Below are positions 40,414 to 49,097 of a DNA stretch of 50,217 bases, one piece after another. Made by a program: the position numbers and the translations under genes. Under the pieces are notes generated by a model. It worked only from the letters and a program-made list of their open reading frames with translations. It was not told the origin of the DNA and searched no databases. The stretch comes from an uncultured Faecalibacterium sp. (GTDB taxonomy: Bacteria; Bacillota; Clostridia; Oscillospirales; Ruminococcaceae): contig CAAHET010000188.1 of the NCBI GenBank assembly GCA_900772565.1, positions 1-50,217 of the forward strand. Reading direction: 5' to 3'. Positions within the stretch are counted from its first letter, which is position 1. Each line of letters begins with the position of its first letter.

Positions 40414-41342
40414 AGCTTGCCGTACTTTACGCCGGTCAGGGTGCGCAGCACCCCGGCATGGGCAAGGAATTTTACGAAGCATCTCCCGCCTTCCGGGCGG
40501 CCTTTGACAGCGCAGCGCTGGATTTTGATCTGCACCGCGTCTGCTTTGAGGACCCGGACGGCGTTTTGAACCAGACCGAATACACCCAGCCCTGCATGGT
40601 AGCTTTTGCCTGCGGCGTGACCGCCGTGCTGGCTGAAAAGGGCGTAAAGCCCGCCTATCTGGCGGGGCTTTCGCTGGGCGAATACTCCGCGCTGCAGGCA
40701 GCCGGAGTGTTCACCGCAAAGCAGGCCATCGAGCTGACCGCCTTCCGGGGCAAGGCCATGGCCGAAGCTGCAAAGGGCCTTGACTGCGGCATGACCGCCG
40801 TGCTGGGGCTGGACAGAGAAAAACTGTCTGCTTGCTGCGAACAGGCCGCCGAGACGGGCTGTGTGCAGATCTGCAATTACAACTGCCCGGGGCAGCTGGT
40901 CATCGGCGGCGAAAAGGCCGCTGTGGAGCAGGCCGCTGCGCTGGCAAAGGAAGCCGGTGCCCGCCGCTGCATCCCGCTGAAGGTCAGCGGCCCCTTCCAC
41001 ACGAAGCTGATGGCTCCCGCAGGGGATGCGCTGGCACAGCGCTTTGCGGGCGAGACCTTCGGCACCATGGAGACGCCGGTGCTGTTCAACTGTCTGGGGC
41101 ATGAAAAGGCCGAGACCGACAGCATCCCGCAGCTGCTGGTAAAGCAGGTGCAGAGCAGCGTTTACATGGAAGATACCCTGCGCCGTCTGGGCGAGCTGGG
41201 CGTGGACCACATTCTGGAAGTCGGCCCCGGCAGCGCCCTGAGCGGTTTTGTGAAAAAGACCCTGCCCGGGGTGGTCTGCACCGCAGTGGAGACCCCGGAA
41301 CAGCTGGATGCGGTGCTGACCGCATGGAAGGAAGCAGAATGA
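40410..41342 (+). CDS. fabD: Malonyl-CoA:ACP transacylase
   Basis: 310 residues. It moves malonyl from CoA to AcpP. The start is YAGQGAQHPGMG, the active serine is Ser88 in GLSLGEYSAL, and PLKVSGPFHTKLM and LEVGPGSALSGFVKK complete the family pattern. Its start overlaps the preceding stop by four bases and its stop overlaps fabG by four, indicating translational coupling. Confidence 0.96.
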   Translation: MKLAVLYAGQGAQHPGMGKEFYEASPAFRAAFDSAALDFDLHRVCFEDPDGVLNQTEYTQPCMVAFACGVTAVLAEKGVKPAYLAGLSLGEYSALQAAGVFTAKQAIELTAFRGKAMAEAAKGLDCGMTAVLGLDREKLSACCEQAAETGCVQICNYNCPGQLVIGGEKAAVEQAAALAKEAGARRCIPLKVSGPFHTKLMAPAGDALAQRFAGETFGTMETPVLFNCLGHEKAETDSIPQLLVKQVQSSVYMEDTLRRLGELGVDHILEVGPGSALSGFVKKTLPGVVCTAVETPEQLDAVLTAWKEAE

Positions 41343-42088
41343 GCGAAGAAAAGCTGACCCGCGCCGCCATTGTCACCGGCGGCAGCCGGGGCATTGGCCG
41401 CGCAGTGTGCGTGGCACTGGCAAAGCAGGGCTGCAATGTGGTGGTGAACTACTGCCACGGCGCAGAGCCTGCGGAGCAGACGGCAGCGCTCTGCCGCGCC
41501 GAGGGCGTGCAGGCGGTGACCGTGCAGGCGGATGTATCCACCGCCGAGGGTTGCAAGGCGCTGTTCGATGCCGCCGCCGAGGCCTTTGGCCGGGTGGATG
41601 TGCTGGTGAACAACGCGGGCATCACCCGGGACAACCTGATTTTGCGCCTGACCGAGCAGGATTTTGACGCGGTGCTGGACACCAACCTGAAAAGCGCCTT
41701 TCTCTGCTGCAAGGAAGCCGCCCGCCGCATGGTGCGCCAGCGCTATGGCCGCATCGTGAACCTTTCCAGTGTGGTGGCGCTGCGCGGCAATGCCGGGCAG
41801 ACCAACTACGCCGCCAGCAAGGCGGGGCTCATCGGTCTGACCAAGAGCCTTGCCCGGGAACTGGCCGCGCGGAACGTGACCGTGAACGCGGTAGCGCCCG
41901 GCTTTATCGACACCGACATGACTGCCGTGCTGCCGGAGACTGTGCGCACCGGCATGACGCAGGGCATCCCCGCAGGCCGCGCAGGCCAGCCGGAGGATGT
42001 GGCGCAGGCAGTGGCGTTTTTTGCCGCAGAACAAAGCAGCTATCTCACCGGGCAGGTGCTCTGTGTGGACGGCGGCATGGCAATGTAA
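41339..42088 (+). CDS. fabG: 3-oxoacyl-ACP reductase
   Basis: 249 residues, NADPH-dependent short-chain dehydrogenase. The nucleotide loop is TGGSRGIG (13-20), NNAG at 91-94, and the catalytic residues Ser143, Tyr157 and Lys161 (SSVVALRG...NYAASKAG) are all present. The start ATG overlaps the fabD stop; an earlier ATG at 41324 lies inside fabD and is rejected. Confidence 0.96.
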   Translation: MSEEKLTRAAIVTGGSRGIGRAVCVALAKQGCNVVVNYCHGAEPAEQTAALCRAEGVQAVTVQADVSTAEGCKALFDAAAEAFGRVDVLVNNAGITRDNLILRLTEQDFDAVLDTNLKSAFLCCKEAARRMVRQRYGRIVNLSSVVALRGNAGQTNYAASKAGLIGLTKSLARELAARNVTVNAVAPGFIDTDMTAVLPETVRTGMTQGIPAGRAGQPEDVAQAVAFFAAEQSSYLTGQVLCVDGGMAM

Positions 42089-42100
42089 AGGAGAACCCTT

Positions 42101-43339
42101 ATGGAAAAACGCAGAGTTGTGATCACCGGCCTTGGCACGGTGAACCCGCTGGGCAACAATGTGGCCGACAGCTGGGCGGCAGCCCGTGCCGGTAAATGCG
42201 GCATCGGCCCCATTACCCAGTTTGATACCACCGACTTCAAGTGCAAGCTGGCCGGTGAGGTAAAGGATTTTGACCCCGAGACCGTGGTGGACAAAAAGGA
42301 AGTCCGCAAGATGGCACGCTTCACCCTGCTGGCACTGGGCGCTGCTGCCGAAGCCATTGCAGACAGCGGTCTTGATACCGAGGCCGAGGGCAAGGACATC
42401 GGCGTCATCCTGTCCAGCGGCATCGGCGGTCTGCCCACCATTGAGGAGCAGCACGCCCGCGGCGAGGAAAAGGGCATGGAGAAGGTAAGCCCCTACTTTG
42501 TGCCCATGGCCATTGCCAACATGGCAGCGGCGCAGGTGGCTATCCGCTTCGGCCTGAAGGGCATGTGCACCTGCCCGGTCACGGCCTGCGCCGGTGGCAC
42601 CAACGCTGTGGGCGACGCCTTCCACCGCATCCGGGACGGCTACGAGCCGGTGATGGTCTGCGGCGGCGCGGAAAGCTGCATCAGCCCCTTGGGCATTGGC
42701 GGCTTTACCAGCATGAAGGCGCTTTCCACCGCCACCGACCCGGACGCTGCCAGCCTGCCCTTTGACGCCCGCCGCGGCGGCTTTGTCATGGGCGAGGGCA
42801 GCGGTGTGCTGGTGCTGGAGGAGCTGGAGCACGCAAGAGCACGCGGCGCACACATCTACGCCGAGGTGGTGGGCTACGGTGCCAACTGCGACGCCTACCA
42901 CTTTACCGCCCCGGCTCCCGGCGGCGTGGGCGCTATCGACTGCATGAAGCTGACCTTGGTGGATGCCGACATCGCACCGGAGCAGGTGGACCACATCAAC
43001 GCCCACGGCACCGGTACCCACATGAACGATGCCTGCGAGACTGCCGCTATCCATGCGGTATTCGGCGCACACGCAAAGGAGATGACCGTGGTCAGCACCA
43101 AGAGCATGACCGGCCATCTGCTGGGCGGCGCGGGCGGCATCGAGGCCGTGTTTACCGCGCTGGCACTGCGGGATCAGTTTGCCCCGCCCACCATCCACTA
43201 CGCCGAGCCTGACCCGGAGTGCGATCTGGACTATGTGCCCAACACCGGGCGGCAGCAGGAGATGCAGTATGCGCTGAGCAACAGCTTGGGCTTTGGCGGC
43301 CACAATGCCTGCATCGCCCTGCGCAGATGGGAGGGCTGA
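42101..43339 (+). CDS. fabF: 3-oxoacyl-ACP synthase II
   Basis: 412 residues, elongating condensing enzyme. Active Cys163 in CPVTACAGGTNAVG, with His residues in INAHGTGTHMND and KSMTGHLLGGAGG. It is complete and of normal size. The ribosome site AAAGGAG precedes 42101. It follows fabG by 12 bases and ends 3 bases before fabZ. Confidence 0.96.
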   Translation: MEKRRVVITGLGTVNPLGNNVADSWAAARAGKCGIGPITQFDTTDFKCKLAGEVKDFDPETVVDKKEVRKMARFTLLALGAAAEAIADSGLDTEAEGKDIGVILSSGIGGLPTIEEQHARGEEKGMEKVSPYFVPMAIANMAAAQVAIRFGLKGMCTCPVTACAGGTNAVGDAFHRIRDGYEPVMVCGGAESCISPLGIGGFTSMKALSTATDPDAASLPFDARRGGFVMGEGSGVLVLEELEHARARGAHIYAEVVGYGANCDAYHFTAPAPGGVGAIDCMKLTLVDADIAPEQVDHINAHGTGTHMNDACETAAIHAVFGAHAKEMTVVSTKSMTGHLLGGAGGIEAVFTALALRDQFAPPTIHYAEPDPECDLDYVPNTGRQQEMQYALSNSLGFGGHNACIALRRWEG

Positions 43340-43342
43340 CCC

Positions 43343-43813
43343 ATGGCAGAGCCCCGTACCGTGCGTGAAAACGCCAACACTCTGAGCAGTGTGCAGATCG
43401 CGGAGATCTTGCCCCACCGCTATCCCTTTGCCCTCGTGGACCGCGTTCTGGACTACGAGCCGGGGCAGTGGGCCATCGGCCGCAAGTGCGTCACCCGCAA
43501 CGAGGAATTCTTCAACGGCCACTTCCCGGCACAGCCGGTCATGCCCGGCGTGCTGCTGCTGGAGGCGCTGGCGCAGACCGGCGCTGTGGCGGCGCTGAGC
43601 CTGCCGGAAAACAAGGGCAAGCTGGCGCTGTTCGGCGGCATCAAGAGTGCCCGCTTCCGCAGGCAGGTCACCCCCGGGGACGTGCTCACCCTGCACTGCG
43701 AGCTGGTGCAGCAGCACGGCGCTGTAGGCGTAGGCAAGGCTTCGGCATGGGTGGACGGCAAGTGCGCCGTCACCGCAGAACTGACCTTTGTGCTGACCGA
43801 AGCAGCAGAATAA
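43343..43813 (+). CDS. fabZ: 3-hydroxyacyl-ACP dehydratase
   Basis: 156 residues, hot-dog fold dehydratase. The catalytic His is in LPHRYPFALVDRV (His25), and the Glu is in FFNGHFPAQPVMPGVLLLEALAQTG. It makes trans-2-enoyl-ACP for FabK. It is the last gene of the operon, before a strong bidirectional terminator. No FabA or FabM is in the window, so the route to unsaturated chains is open. Confidence 0.95.
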   Translation: MAEPRTVRENANTLSSVQIAEILPHRYPFALVDRVLDYEPGQWAIGRKCVTRNEEFFNGHFPAQPVMPGVLLLEALAQTGAVAALSLPENKGKLALFGGIKSARFRRQVTPGDVLTLHCELVQQHGAVGVGKASAWVDGKCAVTAELTFVLTEAAE

Positions 43814-43820
43814 AAACAGA

Positions 43821-43863
43821 AAACGCTCCCGTTCATCCCCTGTGGCGATGAACGGGAGCGTTT
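43821..43863. terminator. Bidirectional terminator between fabZ and purC
   Basis: Seventeen-base stem (arms 43821-43837 and 43847-43863) with T or A tracts on both sides. Confidence 0.85.
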
Positions 43864-43877
43864 GATTTACAAAGCGC

Positions 43878-44747
43878 TTACAGCTTCTTGCCGGTCAGCA
43901 GCTCATAGGCTTCCAGATACTTGGCAATGGTCTTGTCAATGACATCCTGCGGCAGGTCGTAGTTGCTGTCGGGGTTGGCCTTCAGCCAGTCGCGGACAAA
44001 CTGCTTGTCGAAGGAAGGCTGGCTGTGACCCGGCTCGTAGCCCTCCAGCGGCCAGAAGCGGGAGGAGTCCGGGGTCAGCATCTCGTCGCCCAGCACCACG
44101 TTGCCGTCCTCGTCCAGACCAAACTCGAACTTGGTGTCGGCAATGATGATGCCGCGGGACAGTGCATACTCTGCACACTTCTTGTACAGAGCGATGGTGT
44201 AGTCGCGCAGCTTGGTGGCGTACTCCAGACCATGGCCGGGGAACTGCTTTTCCAGCACGTCGATGCTCTGCTCGTAGGAGATATTCTCGTCGTGGTCGCC
44301 GATCTCTGCCTTGGTGGAGGGGGTATAGATGGGCTCGGGCAGCTTATCGGACTCCTTGAGACCTTCGGGCAGCTGGATGCCGCACACCTTGCCGGTCTTC
44401 TGGTAGCTAGCCCAGCCGCTGCCGGTGATGTAGCCGCGCACGATGCACTCGATGGGCAGCATGGTCAGCTTGCGGCACATCATGCTGTTGCCGGTGAACT
44501 GGGGCTGACGGAAGAACTCCGGCATATCTTGCACATCCACGCTCAGCATATGGTTGGGCAGCAGATCGCGGGTATAATCGAACCAGAACTTGCTCATCTG
44601 GGTGAGCACGGTGCCCTTTTTGGTGACCTTGTTTTTCAGGATGACGTCAAACGCAGAAATGCGGTCGGTGGCAACCATGATAAGGCTGTCGCCATTGTCG
44701 TAGATCTCGCGGACTTTGCCTTCTTTGATGGGTTTGAACTCAGTCAT
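43878..44747 (-). CDS. purC: Phosphoribosylaminoimidazole-succinocarboxamide synthase
   Basis: 289 residues, SAICAR synthetase of de novo purine synthesis. Markers: KEGKVREIYDNGDSLIMVATDRISAFDVIL, IECIVRGYITGSGWASYQ, IADTKFEFGLDEDGNVVLGDEMLTPDSSRFWP. The longer C-terminal form is typical of bacteria with the single-enzyme version. The start at 44747 follows GGAGTG; a 5-residue upstream ATG is closer to that site and less suitable. It stands alone in the window, convergent with fabZ. Confidence 0.96.
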   Translation of the reverse strand: MTEFKPIKEGKVREIYDNGDSLIMVATDRISAFDVILKNKVTKKGTVLTQMSKFWFDYTRDLLPNHMLSVDVQDMPEFFRQPQFTGNSMMCRKLTMLPIECIVRGYITGSGWASYQKTGKVCGIQLPEGLKESDKLPEPIYTPSTKAEIGDHDENISYEQSIDVLEKQFPGHGLEYATKLRDYTIALYKKCAEYALSRGIIIADTKFEFGLDEDGNVVLGDEMLTPDSSRFWPLEGYEPGHSQPSFDKQFVRDWLKANPDSNYDLPQDVIDKTIAKYLEAYELLTGKKL

Positions 44748-44812
44748 AATCAAACACTCCATTTTTCCATGTTCTCGGCAGCGCAGCAGCGCGGCGCAGT
44801 TCTTACCCTATT

Positions 44813-44841
44813 ATTCTACCATACTGCCGCGCGGTTTAAAA
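44813..44841 (-). promoter_or_regulatory. Possible purC promoter
   Basis: On the minus strand TTTTAA (44836-44841) and TAGAAT (44813-44818) with a 17-base spacer. The gap 44748-45131 contains this, the promoter at 44982, and no gene that I can support. Confidence 0.4.
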
Positions 44842-44981
44842 GGAACAGAATAAAAGAAAAACGGGCAAGTTTTGTGTTTTTATCGTGAAAAGTGCGCAAA
44901 AAACAGCAGGAAATTTCGGCGTTTTGACGATAAAAGTCGTACTTTATCCCCAAATGCACGCTCCTTTGCAAAATGCAGTCA

Positions 44982-45010
44982 TGGACAAGGACCGTTGGTT
45001 GCGGTATCAT
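44982..45010 (+). promoter_or_regulatory. Promoter of the glycerophosphodiesterase gene
   Basis: TGGACA (44982-44987) and TATCAT (45005-45010) with a 17-base spacer. The leader, about 115 bases long, has GAGCA/TGCTC-type short stems. Confidence 0.55.
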
Positions 45011-45131
45011 AAGAGTATAAGAGAGCATGTGCTCCTGCAAGGGTGCACAGAGCAGAGGATATCGCTCTGTTTGCGGAACAGCAGCGCCGAGGCATAAAAG
45101 TGTGAGGACGAATCGATAACGGAGAAAATTT

Positions 45132-46118
45132 ATGACACCACAAATCATTGCACACCGCGGTGCTTCCTATCTTGCACCGGAAAATACCCTGATCGCTTTT
45201 AAAAAGGCTATGGAACTGGGCGCGGACGGCGTAGAGATGGACGTACAGCAGACCATGGATGCCGGACTTGTGATCCACCATGACTATATGATCGACCTAC
45301 ATACGGATATTTCCGGCAAGATCTATGATATGACCATGGGCGATCTGAAGGCGTTGGATTTCGGCAGCTGGAAGGACGTCAGCTTTCAAGACGAGAAGAT
45401 CGCCACCTTACAGGAAGCCATGGAGCTGTGTAAACAGATGCCGGGATGCACCGTGCATCTGGAACTGAAATCCACCATGAACAACGACCCGGAGTTTGTG
45501 CCCCGGGTGCTGGAGGTGCTGCGGCAGACGGAGATGGTAGAGCAGGTGATCCTGATCTCCTTCAACCACGCGCTGCTGCGGCAGGCAAAGCAGCTGATGC
45601 CCGAATTACGGGTAGGTGCGCTGGTATACGGCGAGCTGGAAAGCCTGCTGCTGCCGCCGCCCATCATCTGGAAGGATCTGGGGCTGACCAACGGCATGGA
45701 CGAAATGGAAGCCATGGATACCGCCCTGCCGGAGAGCGCAGCAGACGAGGAAAACTGCAGCTGGATGACCCGCTGGATGAGCGACAAGGTGAGTATGCTG
45801 CGGGCAAGCTTTCCCGGCGAGAGCCTGAACGAGATCTACAAGAACCTGATGGCGCAGCGGGACCTGCCCAGCTATATCCGTAGTCTGGATTTTGTGCCGG
45901 AGTGGGTCAGCTGCGAGTACCACACCGCTTACAAAAACGCCGGTTTCATCGATGCACTGCACGAGATGGGCATCAAGGTGTCCCTGTGGACGGTGGACAC
46001 AGAAGATACCGTTCGCAGCCTGCTGCGCACTAGCGCCGATGCCTATATCACCAACCGCCCTGACCGTGTGCGGGAATGGATGGAAAAGGAGCAGGCTGCA
46101 ACGGCTGCCGGCAAATAA
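45132..46118 (+). CDS. Glycerophosphodiester phosphodiesterase family protein
   Basis: 328 residues, TIM-barrel GDPD enzyme that releases glycerol-3-phosphate from deacylated phospholipids or related substrates. Markers: IAHRGASYLAPENTLIAF, MELGADGVEMDVQQTMD, VIHHDYMIDLHTD and HLELKSTM. The metal ligands (His, Glu, Asp and the paired His) are visible. No signal peptide or membrane segment is present, so it acts in the cytoplasm. A mid-region insert near LLLPPPIIWKDLGLTNG makes it longer than the shortest members. It is monocistronic. The substrate is not determined. Confidence 0.9.
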   Translation: MTPQIIAHRGASYLAPENTLIAFKKAMELGADGVEMDVQQTMDAGLVIHHDYMIDLHTDISGKIYDMTMGDLKALDFGSWKDVSFQDEKIATLQEAMELCKQMPGCTVHLELKSTMNNDPEFVPRVLEVLRQTEMVEQVILISFNHALLRQAKQLMPELRVGALVYGELESLLLPPPIIWKDLGLTNGMDEMEAMDTALPESAADEENCSWMTRWMSDKVSMLRASFPGESLNEIYKNLMAQRDLPSYIRSLDFVPEWVSCEYHTAYKNAGFIDALHEMGIKVSLWTVDTEDTVRSLLRTSADAYITNRPDRVREWMEKEQAATAAGK

Positions 46119-46132
46119 TATCAAACAAAAAC

Positions 46133-46158
46133 ACAGGCGTGCCCGCGGGCACGCCTGT
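46133..46158. terminator. Bidirectional terminator (perfect palindrome)
   Basis: 26-bp perfect palindrome, A-rich before and ATCTTTT after. It separates the convergent GDPD and LysR genes. Confidence 0.8.
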
Positions 46159-46176
46159 ATCTTTTATAATTGCCAA

Positions 46177-47055
46177 TTATTGCTGCTGCACCAGCTCGAT
46201 GAACACGTTCATCTGCGGGGTCACCCATTTATCCCGGTGGTAGAACAGCTGCCGGTGCATTATGATGGTGCAGTCCGGTACGTTCAGCCGCGCCAGACGC
46301 CCCTCGGCCAGTGCGCTGCGCACGATATACTCCGGCAAAAAGGAAAGCCCCATGCCCTGCTCCACCATCTGGCACAGCAGCGCGGCGCTGCCCAGCTCCA
46401 GATAGGGGTGGATGGCAAGACTGTGCGCCGCCATGCACTGGTCCAGTGCGTCCCGGTAGCTCATGCCCCGCTCGGTGAGCAGAAACTCCTGCCGGGGCAG
46501 AATGTCCAGCGGGAGGGTGCTTTCCTGCGCCAGCGGATGCTGCGGCGGCGCAATGAAGCACACCGGCTCCGGCACGTCCGCAGCCAGCACCAGCGCAGGC
46601 TGCAAAAGGGGCTGGTCTAGCGTGTAGACAAGGTCTACCTGATTGGTGCTCAGCAATTGCAGCATCTCGTCCGAGCTGGCTGTGTGCAGCACCAGCTCCA
46701 CCTGCGGGCAGCGGGCATGGTAGCGCTGCAATAGTCCCGGCAAAAAGGTGCTGCATACGGAATCTGCCAGCGCGATGCGCAGGCTGCCACGCACCTGCTG
46801 GGCGGGCTGCAAGGCGGCCTGTGCCTGCTGGGCAGTTTCCAGCAGGGTGCGGGCGTAGCCTAAAAAGGTCTGCCCGGCATCGGTCAGGCGCACCGTTTTA
46901 CCCACACGGTCAAACAGCGGGGTGCCCAGCTCGGCTTCCAGCTGTGCAATTTGGGAGGACACCGCCGACTGCGAGTAACCCAGCTGCCGCGCAGTGCGGG
47001 AAAAGCTGTGCAGCTCGGCGATGTGCAGAAAGGTATTGACAGTCCGCAGTTCCAT
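46177..47055 (-). CDS. LysR-family transcriptional regulator
   Basis: 292 residues. The N-terminal winged helix-turn-helix (LHSFSRTARQLGYSQSAVSSQIAQLE, positions about 16-42) is typical. The rest is a periplasmic-binding-protein-like effector domain (RGSLRIALADSVCSTFLPGLL...). It lies 12 bases downstream of trmO on the same strand, an unusual arrangement, as most LysR genes face their target. The inducer and target are unknown. Confidence 0.9.
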   Translation of the reverse strand: MELRTVNTFLHIAELHSFSRTARQLGYSQSAVSSQIAQLEAELGTPLFDRVGKTVRLTDAGQTFLGYARTLLETAQQAQAALQPAQQVRGSLRIALADSVCSTFLPGLLQRYHARCPQVELVLHTASSDEMLQLLSTNQVDLVYTLDQPLLQPALVLAADVPEPVCFIAPPQHPLAQESTLPLDILPRQEFLLTERGMSYRDALDQCMAAHSLAIHPYLELGSAALLCQMVEQGMGLSFLPEYIVRSALAEGRLARLNVPDCTIIMHRQLFYHRDKWVTPQMNVFIELVQQQ

Positions 47056-47067
47056 GAACGGCTCCTT

Positions 47068-47766
47068 TTATAACAGGGTGATGTCCCGCACGGTGAGCTG
47101 AGCACCGTCCACGGTAAAATGCACTTCCAGCCCGGCAAACTCCATGCCGTACACCCGCTGCGGGTCGTGCTGGTAGGAGGGGCGAGGGTCACTGGCAAGC
47201 ACGCCCTGCAAAGCGGCGCGGTCGGCCTCCGGTACGGTCTGCCACAGTGCTTCCGGGCAGAACACTTCCAGATGGTGGGTGCGGGTCTGCCCGGTAAAGC
47301 CCTCGGCGGCGTCCGGGTGACAGTCTGCGTAGGGGATGTAGGGCTTGATATCGTAGATGGGGGTGCCGTCCATCAGGTCGGCACCGCGCACGATGAGCAC
47401 CGGCCCTACGTCCGGGCGCTGCTCAATGGCCTCCAGTTTTACACTGGAAAGTCCCAGAGGGTTCGGACGGAAGGGCGACCGGGTGGCGAACACACCCACC
47501 CGGGTGTTGCCGCCAAGGCGCGGCGGGCGCACGGTGGGAGACCAGCTTTCCCGCACTGCACCGGAAAACTGCCACACCAGCCAGATGTGGCTGAAATCCT
47601 CTAACCCGCGCAGGGCGTCGGGGTTGCGGTATTCTGGGGTAAAAACGATCTCGCCCCGCAGCTGTTCTACCAGCCCGCTCTGGCGCGGGATGCCGAACTT
47701 GGTGGGAAAGGCGGTGTGGATATGGGCAATGACCTTCAGGGTCATGGCTTCGGGTGCCTGCTGCAT
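47068..47766 (-). CDS. trmO: tRNA t6A37 methyltransferase-type protein (TrmO/YaeB)
   Basis: 232 residues. Markers of the TsaA/TrmO family: FPTKFGIPRQSGLVE, HIWLVWQFSGA and VFATRSPFRPNPLGLSSV followed by RGADLMDGTPIYDIKPY. It methylates N6 of t6A37 in tRNA with SAM. ATG at 47766 is chosen because AAGGAG lies six bases upstream; the six-residue extension (MSKEFI) would need a TTG start overlapping the stop of the preceding gene. It is cotranscribed with a 71-residue protein upstream and the LysR gene downstream. Confidence 0.9.
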   Translation of the reverse strand: MQQAPEAMTLKVIAHIHTAFPTKFGIPRQSGLVEQLRGEIVFTPEYRNPDALRGLEDFSHIWLVWQFSGAVRESWSPTVRPPRLGGNTRVGVFATRSPFRPNPLGLSSVKLEAIEQRPDVGPVLIVRGADLMDGTPIYDIKPYIPYADCHPDAAEGFTGQTRTHHLEVFCPEALWQTVPEADRAALQGVLASDPRPSYQHDPQRVYGMEFAGLEVHFTVDGAQLTVRDITLL

Positions 47767-47780
47767 GATGAACTCCTTGC

Positions 47781-47996
47781 TCAATAGATCTTTTCAATGG
47801 GGCAATCGGCGGGGATGCCGTACCGGCTGCGGAAGGTCTGCAATTCCTGAGGGCTGCGGATCAGCTGCACCTCTGTAAAATGGCCGGTGTGAAGATCCTG
47901 AAACCCGGCCACCTGCTCCCCGGTGCAGATGCTGCACCGCAGCACCGGCTTCTGGGCGGCGGGGTCGTAGGGGGATGCTTTCTTTTTGCCGAACAC
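47781..47996 (-). CDS. Small conserved-looking protein of unknown function
   Basis: 71 residues. Basic start MFGKKK, a CSIC pair (Cys21, Cys24) and a run with TGEQVAGFQDLHTGHFTEV; ends ADCPIEKIY. The two-cysteine pair could bind metal with another molecule, but a second pair is missing. The start is GTG with AAGGAG six bases upstream. It ends where the trmO ribosome site begins, so the two are likely coupled. Confidence 0.65.
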   Translation of the reverse strand: MFGKKKASPYDPAAQKPVLRCSICTGEQVAGFQDLHTGHFTEVQLIRSPQELQTFRSRYGIPADCPIEKIY

Positions 47997-48020
47997 AGGC
48001 TGCTCCTTTCTCTCCTTATC

Positions 48021-48641
48021 TTACAGGCCGCGGCAAAGCCCTACGGCCTTGCCCTCGATGTGCAGCTCCGAAAGCTGCTCTCCGGCGTAGAACATGGGCG
48101 GGCAGACGGCGGCGTTGTCCGCCAGCAGCATCACGGCATCGCCCTGCCGGTGGAAGTGCTTGAGAGTGGCTTCCTCGCCCACCCGCACGGCGGCGATCTC
48201 GCCCTGCTCCACCTCGGGCTGGCAGCGGATGCAGACGATATCTCCGTTGCATATTGTGGGAGACATGCTGTCGCCGTGGCAGGTCAGGGCAAAATCCGCG
48301 TGCCATGCGGCGGGCACCCCGATATAGCATTCGATATTCTGCTCGGCGGTGATGGGCGTGCCGCAGGCGATGGAGCCGATCAGCGGCACCTGCACCATAG
48401 CAGGCAGCGGCTCAAAGCCCGGGGGACAGGCGCAGGGCGCGTCCAGCCCCAGCAGGGCGGCGGGGGTGGTCTCCAGCGCCTGCGCCAGCTCCTCTACCTT
48501 GGACTGGGGCAGGTCGTTGATGCCTTTTTCCAGCTTGGTGATAGAGGAACGGGAGCGGTAGCCCATGCGCCGGGCAAGCTCCTCCTGCGAAAGACCCAGC
48601 TGCTCCCGGCGCAGACGGACACGGGTAGATAGATCGGACAT
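48021..48641 (-). CDS. Phage-type repressor with S24 autoprotease domain
   Basis: 206 residues. Residues 5-60 are an XRE helix-turn-helix (RREQLGLSQEELARRMGYRS). Residues 85-200 are an S24/LexA-type peptidase with the catalytic Ser125 (HGDSMSP) and Lys161 (EEATLKHF). The expected self-cleavage site is Cys93-Gly94 in SIACGTP; LexA and lambda CI use Ala-Gly, UmuD uses Cys-Gly. So it should inactivate itself after DNA damage with activated RecA. It faces the small HTH gene at 48834 across palindromes, a CI/Cro-type switch. This may be a prophage remnant, but no structural phage gene is in view. Confidence 0.9.
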   Translation of the reverse strand: MSDLSTRVRLRREQLGLSQEELARRMGYRSRSSITKLEKGINDLPQSKVEELAQALETTPAALLGLDAPCACPPGFEPLPAMVQVPLIGSIACGTPITAEQNIECYIGVPAAWHADFALTCHGDSMSPTICNGDIVCIRCQPEVEQGEIAAVRVGEEATLKHFHRQGDAVMLLADNAAVCPPMFYAGEQLSELHIEGKAVGLCRGL

Positions 48642-48657
48642 GGCAGTTCTCCTAAAA

Positions 48658-48669
48658 ACAATGCGTTGT
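48658..48669. promoter_or_regulatory. Operator-like palindrome ACAA-TGCG-TTGT
   Basis: In the leader of the S24 repressor gene. It shares its outer ACAA/TTGT arms with the site at 48783-48800. Confidence 0.4.
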
Positions 48670-48695
48670 AATGTGCGGTAGAATGTTCTGGGTTG

Positions 48696-48724
48696 AGTAT
48701 AGCAGAAAATTTCCTAAAAATCAA
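48696..48724 (-). promoter_or_regulatory. Promoter of the S24 repressor gene
   Basis: On the minus strand TTGATT (48719-48724) and TATACT (48696-48701) with a 17-base spacer. Confidence 0.7.
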
Positions 48725-48753
48725 CAATTACAGCGCGTTTTGGAAATAATAGG

Positions 48754-48782
48754 TTGACAGTCAATCAACAACGGAGTATAAT
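48754..48782 (+). promoter_or_regulatory. Promoter of the small HTH gene
   Basis: Consensus TTGACA (48754-48759) and TATAAT (48777-48782), 17-base spacer. A TTGAC-A-GTCAA palindrome covers the -35 box. Confidence 0.85.
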
Positions 48783-48800
48783 ACAACCAATGATTGTTGT
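48783..48800. promoter_or_regulatory. Operator-like palindrome after the -10 box
   Basis: Near-perfect 18-bp palindrome (ACAACCAAT/GATTGTTGT). It sits directly downstream of the -10 box of the plus-strand promoter, where a repressor would block initiation. Confidence 0.55.
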
Positions 48801-48833
48801 AAACGCGGTGAACTACAAAAAAGGAGCGAAGCC

Positions 48834-49097
48834 ATGGCAAACACAAACCTGATCTACACCTACATCCAAGACAGCGGCTACAAGCTGCAGTATGTGGCCA
48901 GCGTGCTGCACATCAGCAGCAACACCCTGCGGCACAAGCTGCTGGGCGAGACCCAGTTCAAGCTGGACGAAGCCGAGCGGCTTTCCACCATGCTGGGGCT
49001 GACGATGGCCGAGCGGGACGCCTGCTTTTTCGATGCCGAGAATCGGTTCTCGCGCAGTGCGGCGCTGGAACTGCCCAAAAGGGGGAAACGCCAGTGA
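48834..49097 (+). CDS. Small HTH protein (Cro-like position)
   Basis: 87 residues. The first 60 residues look like a helix-turn-helix (SGYKLQYVASVLHISSNTLRHKLLGE, then LDEAERLSTMLGLT). The tail is basic (LELPKRGKRQ). It starts at 48834 after AAAGGAG, under the strong promoter. By position opposite the S24 repressor it corresponds to a Cro-type regulator. The stop overlaps the next gene by four bases (GTGA). Confidence 0.75.
   Translation: MANTNLIYTYIQDSGYKLQYVASVLHISSNTLRHKLLGETQFKLDEAERLSTMLGLTMAERDACFFDAENRFSRSAALELPKRGKRQ

Noticed and set aside
48021..48641. lexA
   Set aside because: The N-terminus is an XRE helix-turn-helix rather than the LexA winged helix, and the gene faces a Cro-like gene, so a phage-type repressor fits better.
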